Positions 56,259-64,000 of a stretch of DNA of 64,000 nt are shown here, piece by piece (positions within the stretch are counted from its first letter, which is position 1; every line of letters begins with the position of its first letter). The DNA is taken from the NCBI RefSeq assembly GCF_011388215.1, contig NZ_CP049989.1, positions 3,534,001-3,598,000 on the forward strand, read 5' to 3'. The notes under the pieces are model-generated. The model saw only the letters and a list, made by a program, of their open reading frames with translations, searched no databases and was not told where the DNA came from. The DNA is from Hydrogenophaga crocea (GTDB lineage: Bacteria > Pseudomonadota > Gammaproteobacteria > Burkholderiales > Burkholderiaceae_C). The position numbers and the translations under genes are program-made.

Positions 56259-56277
56259 CGAGCCATTATCATTTGCA
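56259..56277. promoter_or_regulatory. Candidate Fur box upstream of bfd
   Basis: CGAGCCATTATCATTTGCA keeps the ATTATCATT half of the Fur consensus, 23 bases before the bfd start. The left half is degenerate. Confidence 0.5.
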
Positions 56278-56300
56278 GGCGTTTCATTCCGCTCAAGCCC

Positions 56301-56525
56301 ATGATCGTCTGCGTCTGCCGCCGCGTCAGTGACAAAACCATCGCCCAATGCGCGCGCTCGGGCATGGCGTTCGACGACATCCAGCTCGAGCTGGGTGTGG
56401 CCACGCAATGCGGTCGCTGCGAGGGCTGCGCGCGCCAGGTGTTCACCGAGTGCGCCCCGGGCCACGCCGTCGCCCACCTGCAGTTGCAAACGCCCGAGCA
56501 GGCGCGCCTGGCCGCCACGGCCTGA
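56301..56525 (+). CDS. bfd: Bacterioferritin-associated ferredoxin
   Basis: 74 residues, a BFD-like [2Fe-2S] protein. Cluster cysteines are C4, C6, C37 and C40 ([16 protein letters not shown]). Bfd reduces the haem-bound iron core of bacterioferritin to release Fe2+ during starvation, which matches the neighbour bfr and the Fur-like box. It is slightly longer than E. coli Bfd (64) because of an alanine-rich tail. ATG 56301 is fixed by homology. Confidence 0.92.
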   Translation: MIVCVCRRVSDKTIAQCARSGMAFDDIQLELGVATQCGRCEGCARQVFTECAPGHAVAHLQLQTPEQARLAATA

Positions 56526-56628
56526 GCCCCGGCCGCCGCGCGCGGCCCCCGATTCCCCCTGTTTTTCTCACAAGGCCTACACCCATCGGCCCGCTGGGCC
56601 ATGGGCCGTCCGGGCGCAGGGCCACATT

Positions 56629-56634
56629 TAGAAT
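56629..56634 (+). promoter_or_regulatory. Candidate -10 box for maeB
   Basis: TAGAAT, 48 bases before ATG 56683. No clear -35 hexamer. Confidence 0.4.
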
Positions 56635-56682
56635 GCGAATTCGCCTTTCGCATGGCAGAAAGCAACACGGCCGGAGACACGC

Positions 56683-59010
56683 ATGACCGCATCCCACAGC
56701 CCCGAGAACAAGCGCGCCGAACTGCGCCAGGCCGCCCTGGACTACCACGAGCGCCCGGTGCCCGGCAAAGTGGCCATTGCCGCCACCAAGCCCTTGTCGA
56801 ACCAGCGCGACCTGGCGCTGGCCTATTCGCCCGGCGTGGCCGCGCCCTGTGAAGAGATCGTGGCCGATCCGGCCAACGCCTTCCGCTACACCGCGCGCGG
56901 CAACCTCGTCGCCGTGATCACCAATGGCACCGCCGTGCTCGGACTGGGCGACATCGGCCCGCTGGCCGCCAAGCCGGTGATGGAAGGCAAGGGCGTGCTG
57001 TTCAAGAAGTTCTCCGGCATCGACGTCTTCGACATCGAGATCGCCGAGAAAGACCCGGACAAGCTGGTCGACATCATCGCCGCGCTCGAACCCACGTTCG
57101 GCGGCATCAACCTTGAAGACATCAAGGCCCCCGACTGCTTCTATGTCGAGCGCAAGCTGCGCGAGCGCATGAAGATCCCCGTCTTCCACGACGACCAGCA
57201 CGGCACCGCGATCGTGGTCGGCGCGGCCATCCTCAACGGCCTGAAGGTGGTCGGCAAGGACATCAAGCAGGTCAAGCTCGTCACGTCGGGCGCGGGCGCC
57301 GCGGCGCTGGCCTGCCTGGGCCTGCTCGTGAAGCTGGGTTTGCCGCGCGAGAACATCTGGGTGACCGACCTCGCGGGCGTGGTCTACCAGGGCCGCACCG
57401 AACTCATGGACGAGGACAAGGTGCAGTTCGCCCAGAAGACCGACGCGCGCAAGCTCGCCGATGTCATTGCAGGCGCCGACATCTTCCTGGGCCTGTCGGC
57501 CGGCGGCGTGCTCAAGCCCGAGATGGTCAAGTCCATGGCCAGGCAGCCGCTGATCATGGCGCTGGCCAACCCCACGCCCGAGATCCTGCCCGAAGAGGTC
57601 AGGGCCGTGCGCGACGACGCCATCATGGCCACCGGCCGCACCGACTACCCGAACCAGGTCAACAACGTCCTGTGCTTCCCCTACATCTTCCGCGGCGCGC
57701 TCGACTCGGGCGCCACCACCATCACCGACGAGATGGAGATCGCCGCGGTGCACGCCATCGCCGAGCTCGCGCAGGCCGAGCAGAGCGAGGTGGTGGCCGC
57801 CGCCTACGCGGGTGAGAAGCTCGCCTTCGGCCCCGAGTACCTGATCCCCAAGCCCTTCGACCCGCGGCTGATGATGAAGATCGCGCCCGCGGTGGCCCAG
57901 GCCGCGGCCGACAGCGGCGTGGCCCTGCGTCCGATCGCCGACATGGCCGCCTACCGCGAAAAGCTGCAAGGCTTCGTATTCGCCTCGGGCACCGTGATGA
58001 AGCCCATCTTCACGGCCGCCAAGCTGGCCACGCGCAAGCGCGTGGCCTATTCGGAAGGCGAAGAGGAACGCGTGCTGCGCGCCTGCCAGATCGTGGTCGA
58101 CGAGGGCCTGGCGCGCCCCACCCTGATCGGCCGCCCGGCCATCATCGCCCAGCGCATCGAGAAGTTCGGTCTGCGCCTCAAGCAGGACCTCGACTACGAC
58201 GTGGTCAACGTCGAACAGGACGACCGCTACCGCGACTTCTGGCAGACCTACCACCGCATGACCGAGCGCAAAGGCGTCACGCAGCAGCTCGCCAAGATCG
58301 AGATGCGCCGCCGCCTGACCCTCATCGGCGCCATGCTGCTACACAAGAACGAGGTCGACGGCCTCATCTGCGGCACCTGGGGCAGCACCCAGGGCCACCT
58401 GCAGTACATCGACCAGGTCATCGGCAAGCGCGCCGGCGGCAGCCCCAGCACCGCCCAGGACGTGCGCATCTACGCGTGCATGAATGGCCTGATGCTGCCC
58501 AACCGCCAGGTCTTCCTGGTCGACACGCACGTCAACGTCGACCCGACGGCAGAGGAGCTGTGTGAGATCACCGTGATGGCCGCCGAGGAAATGCTGCGCT
58601 TCGGCATCCAGCCCAAGGCCGCGCTGCTGTCGCACTCCAACTTCGGCTCCTCCAACGAGGGCTCGGCCGTCAAGATGCGCCGCACCCTGGAGCTGCTGCG
58701 CGAGCAGGCGCCCTGGCTGGAGGTCGACGGCGAGATGCACGGCGACGTGGCGCTGGACGCCGAGGCCCGCCACCGCCTCATGCCCAATTCCACCCTCAAG
58801 GGCGCGGCCAACCTGCTGGTGCTGCCCAACATCGACGCCGCCAACATCGCCTACAACCTGCTCAAGACGGCGGCGGGCGGCAACATCGCCATCGGCCCCG
58901 TGCTCCTGGGCGCCGCCCAGCCGGTGCACATCCTCACGCCCAGCGCCACGGTGCGCCGCATCGTCAACATGACGGCCCTCACCGTCGCCGACGCAAACGT
59001 CGGTCGCTGA
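56683..59010 (+). CDS. maeB: NADP-dependent malic enzyme, MaeB type
   Basis: 775 residues. The N-terminal half (about 1-430) is a malic enzyme that decarboxylates malate to pyruvate, reducing NADP. Malate and metal residues are in [15 protein letters not shown], and the cofactor loop is in [13 protein letters not shown]. The C-terminal half (about 430-775) is a phosphotransacetylase-like domain that regulates oligomerisation and acetyl-CoA response, with [17 protein letters not shown] 56683 is homologous. A Rho-independent terminator follows at 59061. Confidence 0.96.
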   Translation: MTASHSPENKRAELRQAALDYHERPVPGKVAIAATKPLSNQRDLALAYSPGVAAPCEEIVADPANAFRYTARGNLVAVITNGTAVLGLGDIGPLAAKPVMEGKGVLFKKFSGIDVFDIEIAEKDPDKLVDIIAALEPTFGGINLEDIKAPDCFYVERKLRERMKIPVFHDDQHGTAIVVGAAILNGLKVVGKDIKQVKLVTSGAGAAALACLGLLVKLGLPRENIWVTDLAGVVYQGRTELMDEDKVQFAQKTDARKLADVIAGADIFLGLSAGGVLKPEMVKSMARQPLIMALANPTPEILPEEVRAVRDDAIMATGRTDYPNQVNNVLCFPYIFRGALDSGATTITDEMEIAAVHAIAELAQAEQSEVVAAAYAGEKLAFGPEYLIPKPFDPRLMMKIAPAVAQAAADSGVALRPIADMAAYREKLQGFVFASGTVMKPIFTAAKLATRKRVAYSEGEEERVLRACQIVVDEGLARPTLIGRPAIIAQRIEKFGLRLKQDLDYDVVNVEQDDRYRDFWQTYHRMTERKGVTQQLAKIEMRRRLTLIGAMLLHKNEVDGLICGTWGSTQGHLQYIDQVIGKRAGGSPSTAQDVRIYACMNGLMLPNRQVFLVDTHVNVDPTAEELCEITVMAAEEMLRFGIQPKAALLSHSNFGSSNEGSAVKMRRTLELLREQAPWLEVDGEMHGDVALDAEARHRLMPNSTLKGAANLLVLPNIDAANIAYNLLKTAAGGNIAIGPVLLGAAQPVHILTPSATVRRIVNMTALTVADANVGR

Positions 59011-59060
59011 AGCCTTGCACCATAGCGGGCGCTAACTTATCAGCTTCTGCAGCACCCCTT

Positions 59061-59096
59061 GCCAGTGCCCATTTTTTGGGCATTGGCTTGCTTTTT
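59061..59096 (+). terminator. Rho-independent terminator of maeB
   Basis: GCCAGTGCCCA (59061-59071) pairs with TGGGCATTGGC (59077-59087), an 11-bp stem with one G-U pair and a T5 loop. TTGCTTTTT follows. Confidence 0.88.
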
Positions 59097-59133
59097 GACC
59101 CGGGTTAGGGCACACTCCCGCGCTTGTATTTGA

Positions 59134-59168
59134 GGGTTAACCCCAGCGTCACGGACATGGGTTAACCC
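59134..59168. promoter_or_regulatory. Twin GGGTTAACCC palindromes upstream of the RNase gene
   Basis: Two identical perfect 10-base palindromes at 59134-59143 and 59159-59168, with centres 25 bases apart (about 2.4 helical turns). They lie 22 bases upstream of the RNase start. They look like operator half-pairs for one repressor. The regulator is not identified. Confidence 0.6.
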
Positions 59169-59190
59169 GCATCAGGAGCCATCCAAGCTC

Positions 59191-59622
59191 ATGGATTTGC
59201 GGCGGATTCGCCAGCGTTGGGGCAAAGGGAAAGCCGGGTTGCTGGCGGCAGTGGTTGCCGCCGCGGTCAGCGCAACAGGCACCATTCTGGTGCAGGCGCG
59301 CGGGCCCGACCCATCGGCCCTTCCTGCCACCACGGCGGCCGTGTCGGTCACGGCCCTGCCTGTTCAGGGTCAGCAAGTCATGGGCCAGATCTCGGCAGGA
59401 GGCCCCTTCCGCTACGAAAAGGACGGCACCGTCTTTTTCAACCGCGAAGGCCTGCTGCCCCGTCAAAAGCGTGGCTACTACCGTGAATACACCGTGCCCA
59501 CCCCAGGCCTAGGCCACCGGGGGGCCAGGCGGATCGTGTGCGGTGGTGAGCAACCCAGGGTGCCTGATGCCTGTTACTACACCGAGGACCACTACGCGAG
59601 CTTTCGCCGCATCGTGCAGTGA
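59191..59622 (+). CDS. Secreted guanyl-specific ribonuclease (N1/T1/barnase family)
   Basis: 143 residues. A hydrophobic N-terminal segment (15-35) acts as a signal or anchor. The mature part has the family's catalytic set: E99 (YREYTVPTPG), R113/R114 (GARRIV) and H134 (EDHYASFRR); C117 and C128 may form a disulfide. The fold cleaves RNA after G. A barstar-type inhibitor gene follows, as expected for a toxic RNase. ATG 59191 has AGGAG 12-16 bases upstream, a little distant. The mature enzyme would begin near ARGPD. Confidence 0.9.
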   Translation: MDLRRIRQRWGKGKAGLLAAVVAAAVSATGTILVQARGPDPSALPATTAAVSVTALPVQGQQVMGQISAGGPFRYEKDGTVFFNREGLLPRQKRGYYREYTVPTPGLGHRGARRIVCGGEQPRVPDACYYTEDHYASFRRIVQ

Positions 59623-59675
59623 GCCTCACAAGAGCGTTCGGTTATTCAACTTTGACTGTGGAAAGAGACGCGGAG

Positions 59676-60218
59676 ATGGACACGCCACTTCGTAATGTGC
59701 GACCCAACATCGTTCAGTCGATTCGCGCCTTCGGCGTGAAAGACCTGCAAGCGGCCGCGGAGCAACTGGGTCACCACTTCCTCTACGCCAACCTGGCCAA
59801 GGCCCAGAGCAAGCAGGACGTGCTCGAGCTGATCGCCGCCCAGTACACGTTGCCGCCGCACTTCGGCAAGAACTTCGACGCGCTCTACGACTGCATGACC
59901 GACATGGTCCACAAGTCGGGCCCGCAAACCGGCTTCATCGTCGTGCTCGAGCACATCCCGGCGCACAGCAAGTTCGACAAGGAAGCGCGCGAGCAACTGC
60001 TCGACATCTTCCGCGACACCGCCGAGTACTGGAGCGACCGCAAGGTGCCGTTCCGCTGCTTCTATTCGTTCTCGGTGGCCCGCACGCCCAAGGGCGAAGA
60101 GCCGATCGAGGTGCAGAGCGAAGAGCCCATGCCCACCGACAAGATCCTCGACGTGAGCCCGCAGGCGCTGCGCATGAGCAGCCCCTTCAACGCCGGCTAC
60201 TGGCTCGCGGCAGCCTGA
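59676..60218 (+). CDS. Barstar-family ribonuclease inhibitor
   Basis: 180 residues. The central part SKQDVLELIAAQYTLPPHFGKNFDALYDCMTDM is the barstar signature, with the conserved aspartate and acidic residues that block barnase-type active sites. It is about twice the length of classic barstar (90), with an extra N-terminal helical part and a C-terminal tail (PKGEEPIEVQSEEPMPTDKIL...) of unknown role. It lies downstream of the RNase and protects the host cytoplasm. ATG 59676 has GGAG at 59672-59675; a GTG at 59619 would overlap the RNase stop. Confidence 0.9.
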   Translation: MDTPLRNVRPNIVQSIRAFGVKDLQAAAEQLGHHFLYANLAKAQSKQDVLELIAAQYTLPPHFGKNFDALYDCMTDMVHKSGPQTGFIVVLEHIPAHSKFDKEAREQLLDIFRDTAEYWSDRKVPFRCFYSFSVARTPKGEEPIEVQSEEPMPTDKILDVSPQALRMSSPFNAGYWLAAA

Positions 60219-60244
60219 GCGGCCCCGCGCCCCGCCACCGGATG

Positions 60245-60270
60245 AGCCCCGACACCCGTCGGGGCTTTTT
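60245..60270 (+). terminator. Rho-independent terminator after the barstar gene
   Basis: AGCCCCGAC-ACCC-GTCGGGGCT (60245-60266) followed by TTTTT, 27 bases past the barstar stop. Confidence 0.88.
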
Positions 60271-61031
60271 CATGCCTGCGTTCGCAGCGCCAGGCTGACG
60301 TACTCGCTCACAGCGACCTCTTCCGCACGGCGCTGCAGATCGAAGTCGCCCGAAGCATTGCGCGCCTCCAGCCACTGGCCCAGCGTGTGGCGCAGGATCT
60401 TGCGGCGCTGACTGAACGCGGTCTGCACCAGCGCGCTGAAGTGGGCCACGTCGATCCGCGGCGGATCGGCCAGCGGGGCCATACGCACCACCGCGCTGTC
60501 GACGCGGGGCGGCGGGTCGAAGGACCCGGGCGGCACGAACAGCACGTTCTCCATCGCGTAGCGCCACTGCAGCATCACCGACAGGCGCCCGTAGTCGGCC
60601 GTGGCGGGCGCGGCCACCATGCGGTCGATCACCTCTTTCTGCAGCATGAAGTGCTGGTCCTGCACCACGGCCACGTGGGCGAGCAGGTGAAAAAGAATGG
60701 GCGTGGAGATGTTGTAGGGCAGGTTGCCCACCACGCGCAGCGCGCCCGGCGCCGCGCCCGGCAGGGCCGAGAAATCCACCGTGAGCACGTCGGCCTCGGT
60801 GACGTCGAGCTGGCCGTGGCCGCGCAGGCGCGCGGCCAGGTCGCGGTCGAGTTCGATCACGCGCAGGCGGCCCAAGCGCTCCACCAGCGGCTGCGTGAGC
60901 GCGGCCAGGCCCGGGCCGATTTCGACCATGACCTGGCCGGGCCGCGGATCGATGGCGCGCACGATGGCGTCGATGACGCCGGTGTCGGTCAGGAAGTGCT
61001 GTCCGAAGCGCTTGCGCGCGATGTGCTTCAC
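60270..61031 (-). CDS. rsmA: 16S rRNA dimethyladenosine transferase
   Basis: 253 residues (KsgA). It dimethylates two adenines near the 3' end of 16S rRNA. SAM motif I is [14 protein letters not shown], and motif IV is [17 protein letters not shown] opens the conserved part. The start GTG 61031 overlaps the surA stop (GTGA), which sets it. An in-frame ATG upstream (61088) lies inside surA. pdxA, which often sits between surA and rsmA, is absent here. Confidence 0.95.
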   Translation of the reverse strand: MKHIARKRFGQHFLTDTGVIDAIVRAIDPRPGQVMVEIGPGLAALTQPLVERLGRLRVIELDRDLAARLRGHGQLDVTEADVLTVDFSALPGAAPGALRVVGNLPYNISTPILFHLLAHVAVVQDQHFMLQKEVIDRMVAAPATADYGRLSVMLQWRYAMENVLFVPPGSFDPPPRVDSAVVRMAPLADPPRIDVAHFSALVQTAFSQRRKILRHTLGQWLEARNASGDFDLQRRAEEVAVSEYVSLALRTQA

Positions 61032-62404
61032 AGCTGCGGTTCTTCGCGGATCTCGACGTAGGCGCGCGCGCGCACGTCGCGGGCCCACAGGGCCAGGGCT
61101 TCTTCGAGCTTTTGCTCGCGCACCACGCCACGCACCCGCTCGCGACGCTCGCGCTCGTCGAGCGGCACGGTGCGGCGCTCGTCCACGCGGATCAGGTGCA
61201 CGCCGAAGCGCGACACCACCGGCTCAGACACCTGGCCCGGCTGCAGGCCGTTCATGGCCTGCTCGAATTCGGGCACGAACATGCCCGGGGAGGCCCAGCC
61301 GAGCGCGCCACCGCCCGCGGCCGAGCCGTCCTGGCTGTTCTCGCGCGCCAACGCCTCGAAGCTGGCCTGCCCCGACGCGATGCGCTGGCGGAATTCGTTC
61401 AGGCGCGCCTGGGCGGCCTGCTGCGTGAGCTGCGGCCCGGGCCGCAGCAGGATGTGGCTCACGCGGGTCTGTGTGACCGTCATGTCGGGCAGGCCGCCGC
61501 CGCGTTTGTCGTTGAGCTTGAGCACGTGAAAGCCCGCGAGGCTGCGCACCGGCCCGGCGATCGCGCCGGGCGCGAGCGCGCGCGTGGAATTCACGAACAG
61601 ATCGGGCAAGCGCGTGGCCTGGCGCCAGCCGAACTGGCCGCCGTTGACGCGCTCCGGCGCGTCGGAGAACTCGCGCGCCAGGGTGGCGAAGTCCTCGCCC
61701 GCGCGCGCGCGGTCGGCCACGCGCTGGGCCCGTGCCTGGCGCTCGGCCACCTGGGCTTCGCTGGCGTTCTCGGGCACGCTCACGAGCACATGGCTGAGGT
61801 TGAGCTCGAGGCTGGTGATGTCGTTGCCGTTCTGCTGCTCGCGGAGGTAGTCGTCGACGTCGGCGTCGCTCACGCGCAGCCGCGAATCGACCTCGCGCTC
61901 GCGCACGCGTTGCAGCAGCATCTGCTGGCGCAGCTCGGCGCGGAAGCGGTTGAGCTCGATGCCTTCGCTGGCCAGGCGGCGGCGGAACTCTTCGCGGCCG
62001 AGCTGGTTTTGCGCCGCGATGTTCTGCTCGGTCTGGTCGATGTCGCTCTCGCTCACGCGCACGCCGGATTCGGTGGCGAACTGGATCTGCGCGCGTTCGT
62101 TGATGAGCTGCTCGAGCACTTGCCGCGCGAGCTCGGCGCGCGGCGGCGCGTTGGCGATGTTGCGCTGCGCGATGTTCTGCTCGACCTGGCGCAGGCGCTG
62201 GCGCACGTCGTGGTTGGTGATCGGTTCGGAATTGACCAGCGCAACGATGAAGTCGGCCGTGCGGTTGCTGCTGGCGCTGCCCGTGCCCGCGGGCAGGCTC
62301 AGGCTGGGCGTTCGCGGCGTGGGGAAGGCGGTTTGCGCCGAGGCGGGCAGGGCCGACAGCGCGACCGCCAGGGCCAGGGAGGAGAGCAGGAAGCGGTCAG
62401 TCAT
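61028..62404 (-). CDS. surA: Periplasmic chaperone / peptidyl-prolyl isomerase SurA
   Basis: 458 residues. Signal peptide (1-23), N-terminal chaperone helices, then two parvulin-type PPIC domains (about 195-300 and 310-415; [11 protein letters not shown] begins the second). SurA carries outer-membrane proteins such as LptD to BAM. ATG 62404 is inside the end of lptD (8-base overlap), so the two are translationally linked. Its stop overlaps rsmA. This order (lptD-surA-rsmA) is conserved apart from missing pdxA. Confidence 0.95.
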   Translation of the reverse strand: MTDRFLLSSLALAVALSALPASAQTAFPTPRTPSLSLPAGTGSASSNRTADFIVALVNSEPITNHDVRQRLRQVEQNIAQRNIANAPPRAELARQVLEQLINERAQIQFATESGVRVSESDIDQTEQNIAAQNQLGREEFRRRLASEGIELNRFRAELRQQMLLQRVREREVDSRLRVSDADVDDYLREQQNGNDITSLELNLSHVLVSVPENASEAQVAERQARAQRVADRARAGEDFATLAREFSDAPERVNGGQFGWRQATRLPDLFVNSTRALAPGAIAGPVRSLAGFHVLKLNDKRGGGLPDMTVTQTRVSHILLRPGPQLTQQAAQARLNEFRQRIASGQASFEALARENSQDGSAAGGGALGWASPGMFVPEFEQAMNGLQPGQVSEPVVSRFGVHLIRVDERRTVPLDERERRERVRGVVREQKLEEALALWARDVRARAYVEIREEPQL

Positions 62405-64000
62405 GGCGTTCGAAGCGGCTCGGCGGGGTGATTTCTTCGCGCAGGTACTGGTAGCGCGGCACGTTGTCCCTGAGGGTCTGCAACGGGTTGGAGCCGATGC
62501 GCGAGAAGCCCGTGAATTCGAGCTGGAACAGGATGCGCTGGTTCGCGGAAGCCGCGCTGCGCTGCAGCCGCTCGAGCACGATGCGCCCGATCCAGCAGCC
62601 GGCATCGTACTCAAAGCCGGCGACCAGATCGACGATCTTGCGGTCGGGCACGCTGTAGTTGATGCGGCCCACGCTGTACCACTGGCCTTCGCCCAGCGCA
62701 CGGCCGGGCACGGCAGCGGGCGCGGCGCCGAACAGGCCGCTGAGCGGCCATTGCCAGCCGAGGTCGAGCTGCTCGGAGTTGCCACGCTGGAAACGCCACG
62801 CAGCGCTCAGCGTGCGGAAGGGGCCGGGCATGTAGCGCGCGCTCAGCGTGGTGCGCACCGACTCCTGGCTCGTGGGGTTGTACTGGAAGTTCGTGTCGAA
62901 CAGCCAGCGCGGGCTCCACTGCACGCGCGCGCCGATCAGCACGTCGCTGAACCGCTCGGTGACCGGGTCGCCGCCGGGCAGGCCGGCTGCGTTGGGCAGG
63001 GTCACGTCCTGGTCGCGCAGCAGGTAGCGCTGTGCGATGCCCAGGCGCACGATCTCGGCGCCGGTGCGCGGGTCGAGCAGGCGCGAACTCACGCCCAGCG
63101 TGAGCGCACGCGTGTCGGAGATGCGGTCGTTGCCCGTGAAGACGTTGTCCGAGTAGATGGTCGCGAAGTTGAAGTCGGTCGCGGCCGAGTCGTAGTTGGG
63201 CAGCAGGCTCTGGTCGCGGTAGGGCGTCCAGGTGAAGTAGGCACGCGGCTCCAGCGTCTGCGTGAAGGCGCGGCCGAAGTAGCTCGCGTCGCGCTCGAAC
63301 ACCAGGCCGCTGTCCAGGCTCAGGGTCGGCAGGGCACGAGACGCGCTGGTCTGGCCATTGGCCAGTGCGCTGTCGTAGCGGTACTGCGTGGCGTGCAGGC
63401 GCGCACGCGGCTCCACGAACCAGCCCGGCGCCTGCCAGCGGTGGCTGAACTGGGCGATGGCAAGCGCGCGTTCGCCATTGGGCTGGCCCGTGAGCAAGGG
63501 GTTCGACTCGAAGCGCGTGTAGCCGCCCGACAGCAGCAGCTGCGTGTCGCCCGGAATGCCCCAGCCCAGGTCGCCCCGCTGGTAGGACAGCGACAGCGCG
63601 GGCACGCGGTCGTAGGGCGGGATGATGGGCGCGTCGATGTCCTGCAGGGTCTGCCAGGTGTAGGCCCCGGCGACCAGCGACCAGGGCCCCTGCGTCCAGC
63701 TCACCTGCGCGTCGGCGGGCAGCAGGCGCTGCGTGAGCGTGGCGCCCGAGCGCGGGAAGTCGCGCCAGTAGTTGTCGTCGCTGACGCGGTTGATGTTGAG
63801 GTTGAGCGCCGTGCTGCCGCCGCCGCCGAGGCGGTTGATCGCGTCGGTGAGGGTCTGGTTGTGCTGGAAGGTGTAGCCCCAGCGGTCGTCGTTGCGCAGC
63901 CGGTCCGAGGGCATGAAGGAGCCGCGCAGCCGGCCGCTGTAGTCGGGCCGCAGGTAGCGGAACTCGCCCCCGAGGTCGATGCCGCGCTTGGTCATCACCG
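62397..64000 (-). CDS. lptD: LPS-assembly protein LptD, C-terminal part (5' end outside window)
   Basis: About 534 codons of the C-terminal beta-barrel; the N-terminal lipid-transport domain and signal peptide are beyond base 64000. It inserts lipopolysaccharide into the outer leaflet together with LptE. Repeated amphipathic strands rich in W, Y, R and D (VSWTQGPWSLVAGAYTWQ, EPRAYFTWTPYRDQSLLPNYDS) and the late cysteine in DAGCWIGRIVLERL match LptD. It overlaps surA by 8 bases. No frameshift is seen in the visible part. Confidence 0.93.
   Translation of the reverse strand, partial: VMTKRGIDLGGEFRYLRPDYSGRLRGSFMPSDRLRNDDRWGYTFQHNQTLTDAINRLGGGGSTALNLNINRVSDDNYWRDFPRSGATLTQRLLPADAQVSWTQGPWSLVAGAYTWQTLQDIDAPIIPPYDRVPALSLSYQRGDLGWGIPGDTQLLLSGGYTRFESNPLLTGQPNGERALAIAQFSHRWQAPGWFVEPRARLHATQYRYDSALANGQTSASRALPTLSLDSGLVFERDASYFGRAFTQTLEPRAYFTWTPYRDQSLLPNYDSAATDFNFATIYSDNVFTGNDRISDTRALTLGVSSRLLDPRTGAEIVRLGIAQRYLLRDQDVTLPNAAGLPGGDPVTERFSDVLIGARVQWSPRWLFDTNFQYNPTSQESVRTTLSARYMPGPFRTLSAAWRFQRGNSEQLDLGWQWPLSGLFGAAPAAVPGRALGEGQWYSVGRINYSVPDRKIVDLVAGFEYDAGCWIGRIVLERLQRSAASANQRILFQLEFTGFSRIGSNPLQTLRDNVPRYQYLREEITPPSRFERHD

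Overview
The window is a piece of a high-GC betaproteobacterial chromosome. GC looks like roughly 68-70% by eye, apart from one island at about 24.6-26.3 kb. Gene content and gene order (yhdP-nitrilase, glnE, recA-recX, sucCD, lptD-surA-rsmA, bfr-bfd) and two extragenic repeats (181-256, 39853-39948) suggest order Burkholderiales, family Comamonadaceae, perhaps close to Hydrogenophaga. The genus is a guess. Coding density is high. No tRNA, rRNA, CRISPR, IS element or prophage was seen. Only two stretches longer than 300 bases lack a gene, 10033-10444 and 20952-21302, and both look regulatory.

Region by region. 1-8.1 kb: the 5' end of a membrane-anchored gene (possibly a sensor kinase), a Nit-type amidase, the giant envelope protein YhdP and, divergently, GlnE. 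8.1-17.6 kb is the most interesting block. It has a desaturase-like di-iron ferritin-fold protein, a MerR/B12-binding regulator with the CarH/LitR photoreceptor motifs, and a divergent eight-gene, mostly translationally coupled operon. The operon encodes an FAD oxidoreductase, DUF1365, a cyclopropane-fatty-acid-synthase-like methyltransferase, a secreted chalcone-isomerase-like protein, a GPH-type transporter, a DUF3833 lipoprotein, an SDR and a SnoaL-like protein. It reads as a light- or photo-oxidation-controlled membrane-lipid modification system. 17.6-24.6 kb: GST, purB, a DUF3717/DUF1289 protein, two TerC proteins (one behind a yybP-ykoY manganese riboswitch), a small membrane protein, an M48 protease and moaC. 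24.6-26.8 kb: a low-GC O-oligosaccharyltransferase-like gene directly downstream of a sigma-54-type pilA.

26.9-32.0 kb: an MBL-fold phosphodiesterase-like protein, then an FHA / PP2C / CHASE2-Ser/Thr-kinase signalling module. 32.2-37.6 kb: sucCD, argC, recX, recA (with a candidate LexA box) and a MarR regulator. 37.6-40.6 kb: a TctDE-like two-component pair and a GST. 40.6-45.8 kb: topoisomerase III fused to a lysine/alanine-rich linker and a SWIB domain, divergent from a SET-domain methyltransferase, then birA and a SPOR protein. 45.8-49.8 kb: a subtilisin-like protease with a GlyGly-CTERM-like tail, an alpha/beta hydrolase with a TetR regulator and palindromic operator, and an SMR efflux protein. 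49.8-59.0 kb: gapA, tkt, a MurU-like nucleotidyltransferase, pepP, the Fur-box-associated bfr/bfd iron-storage genes and maeB. 59.1-64 kb: a secreted RNase and its barstar-type inhibitor, then rsmA, surA and the 3' part of lptD, which runs off the window.

The window mixes housekeeping metabolism with three signalling or stress modules (LitR lipid cluster, Ser/Thr kinase module, TctDE-like pair) and several envelope functions. Most starts were set by homology and ribosome-binding sites seen by eye. No alignment or database search was run.
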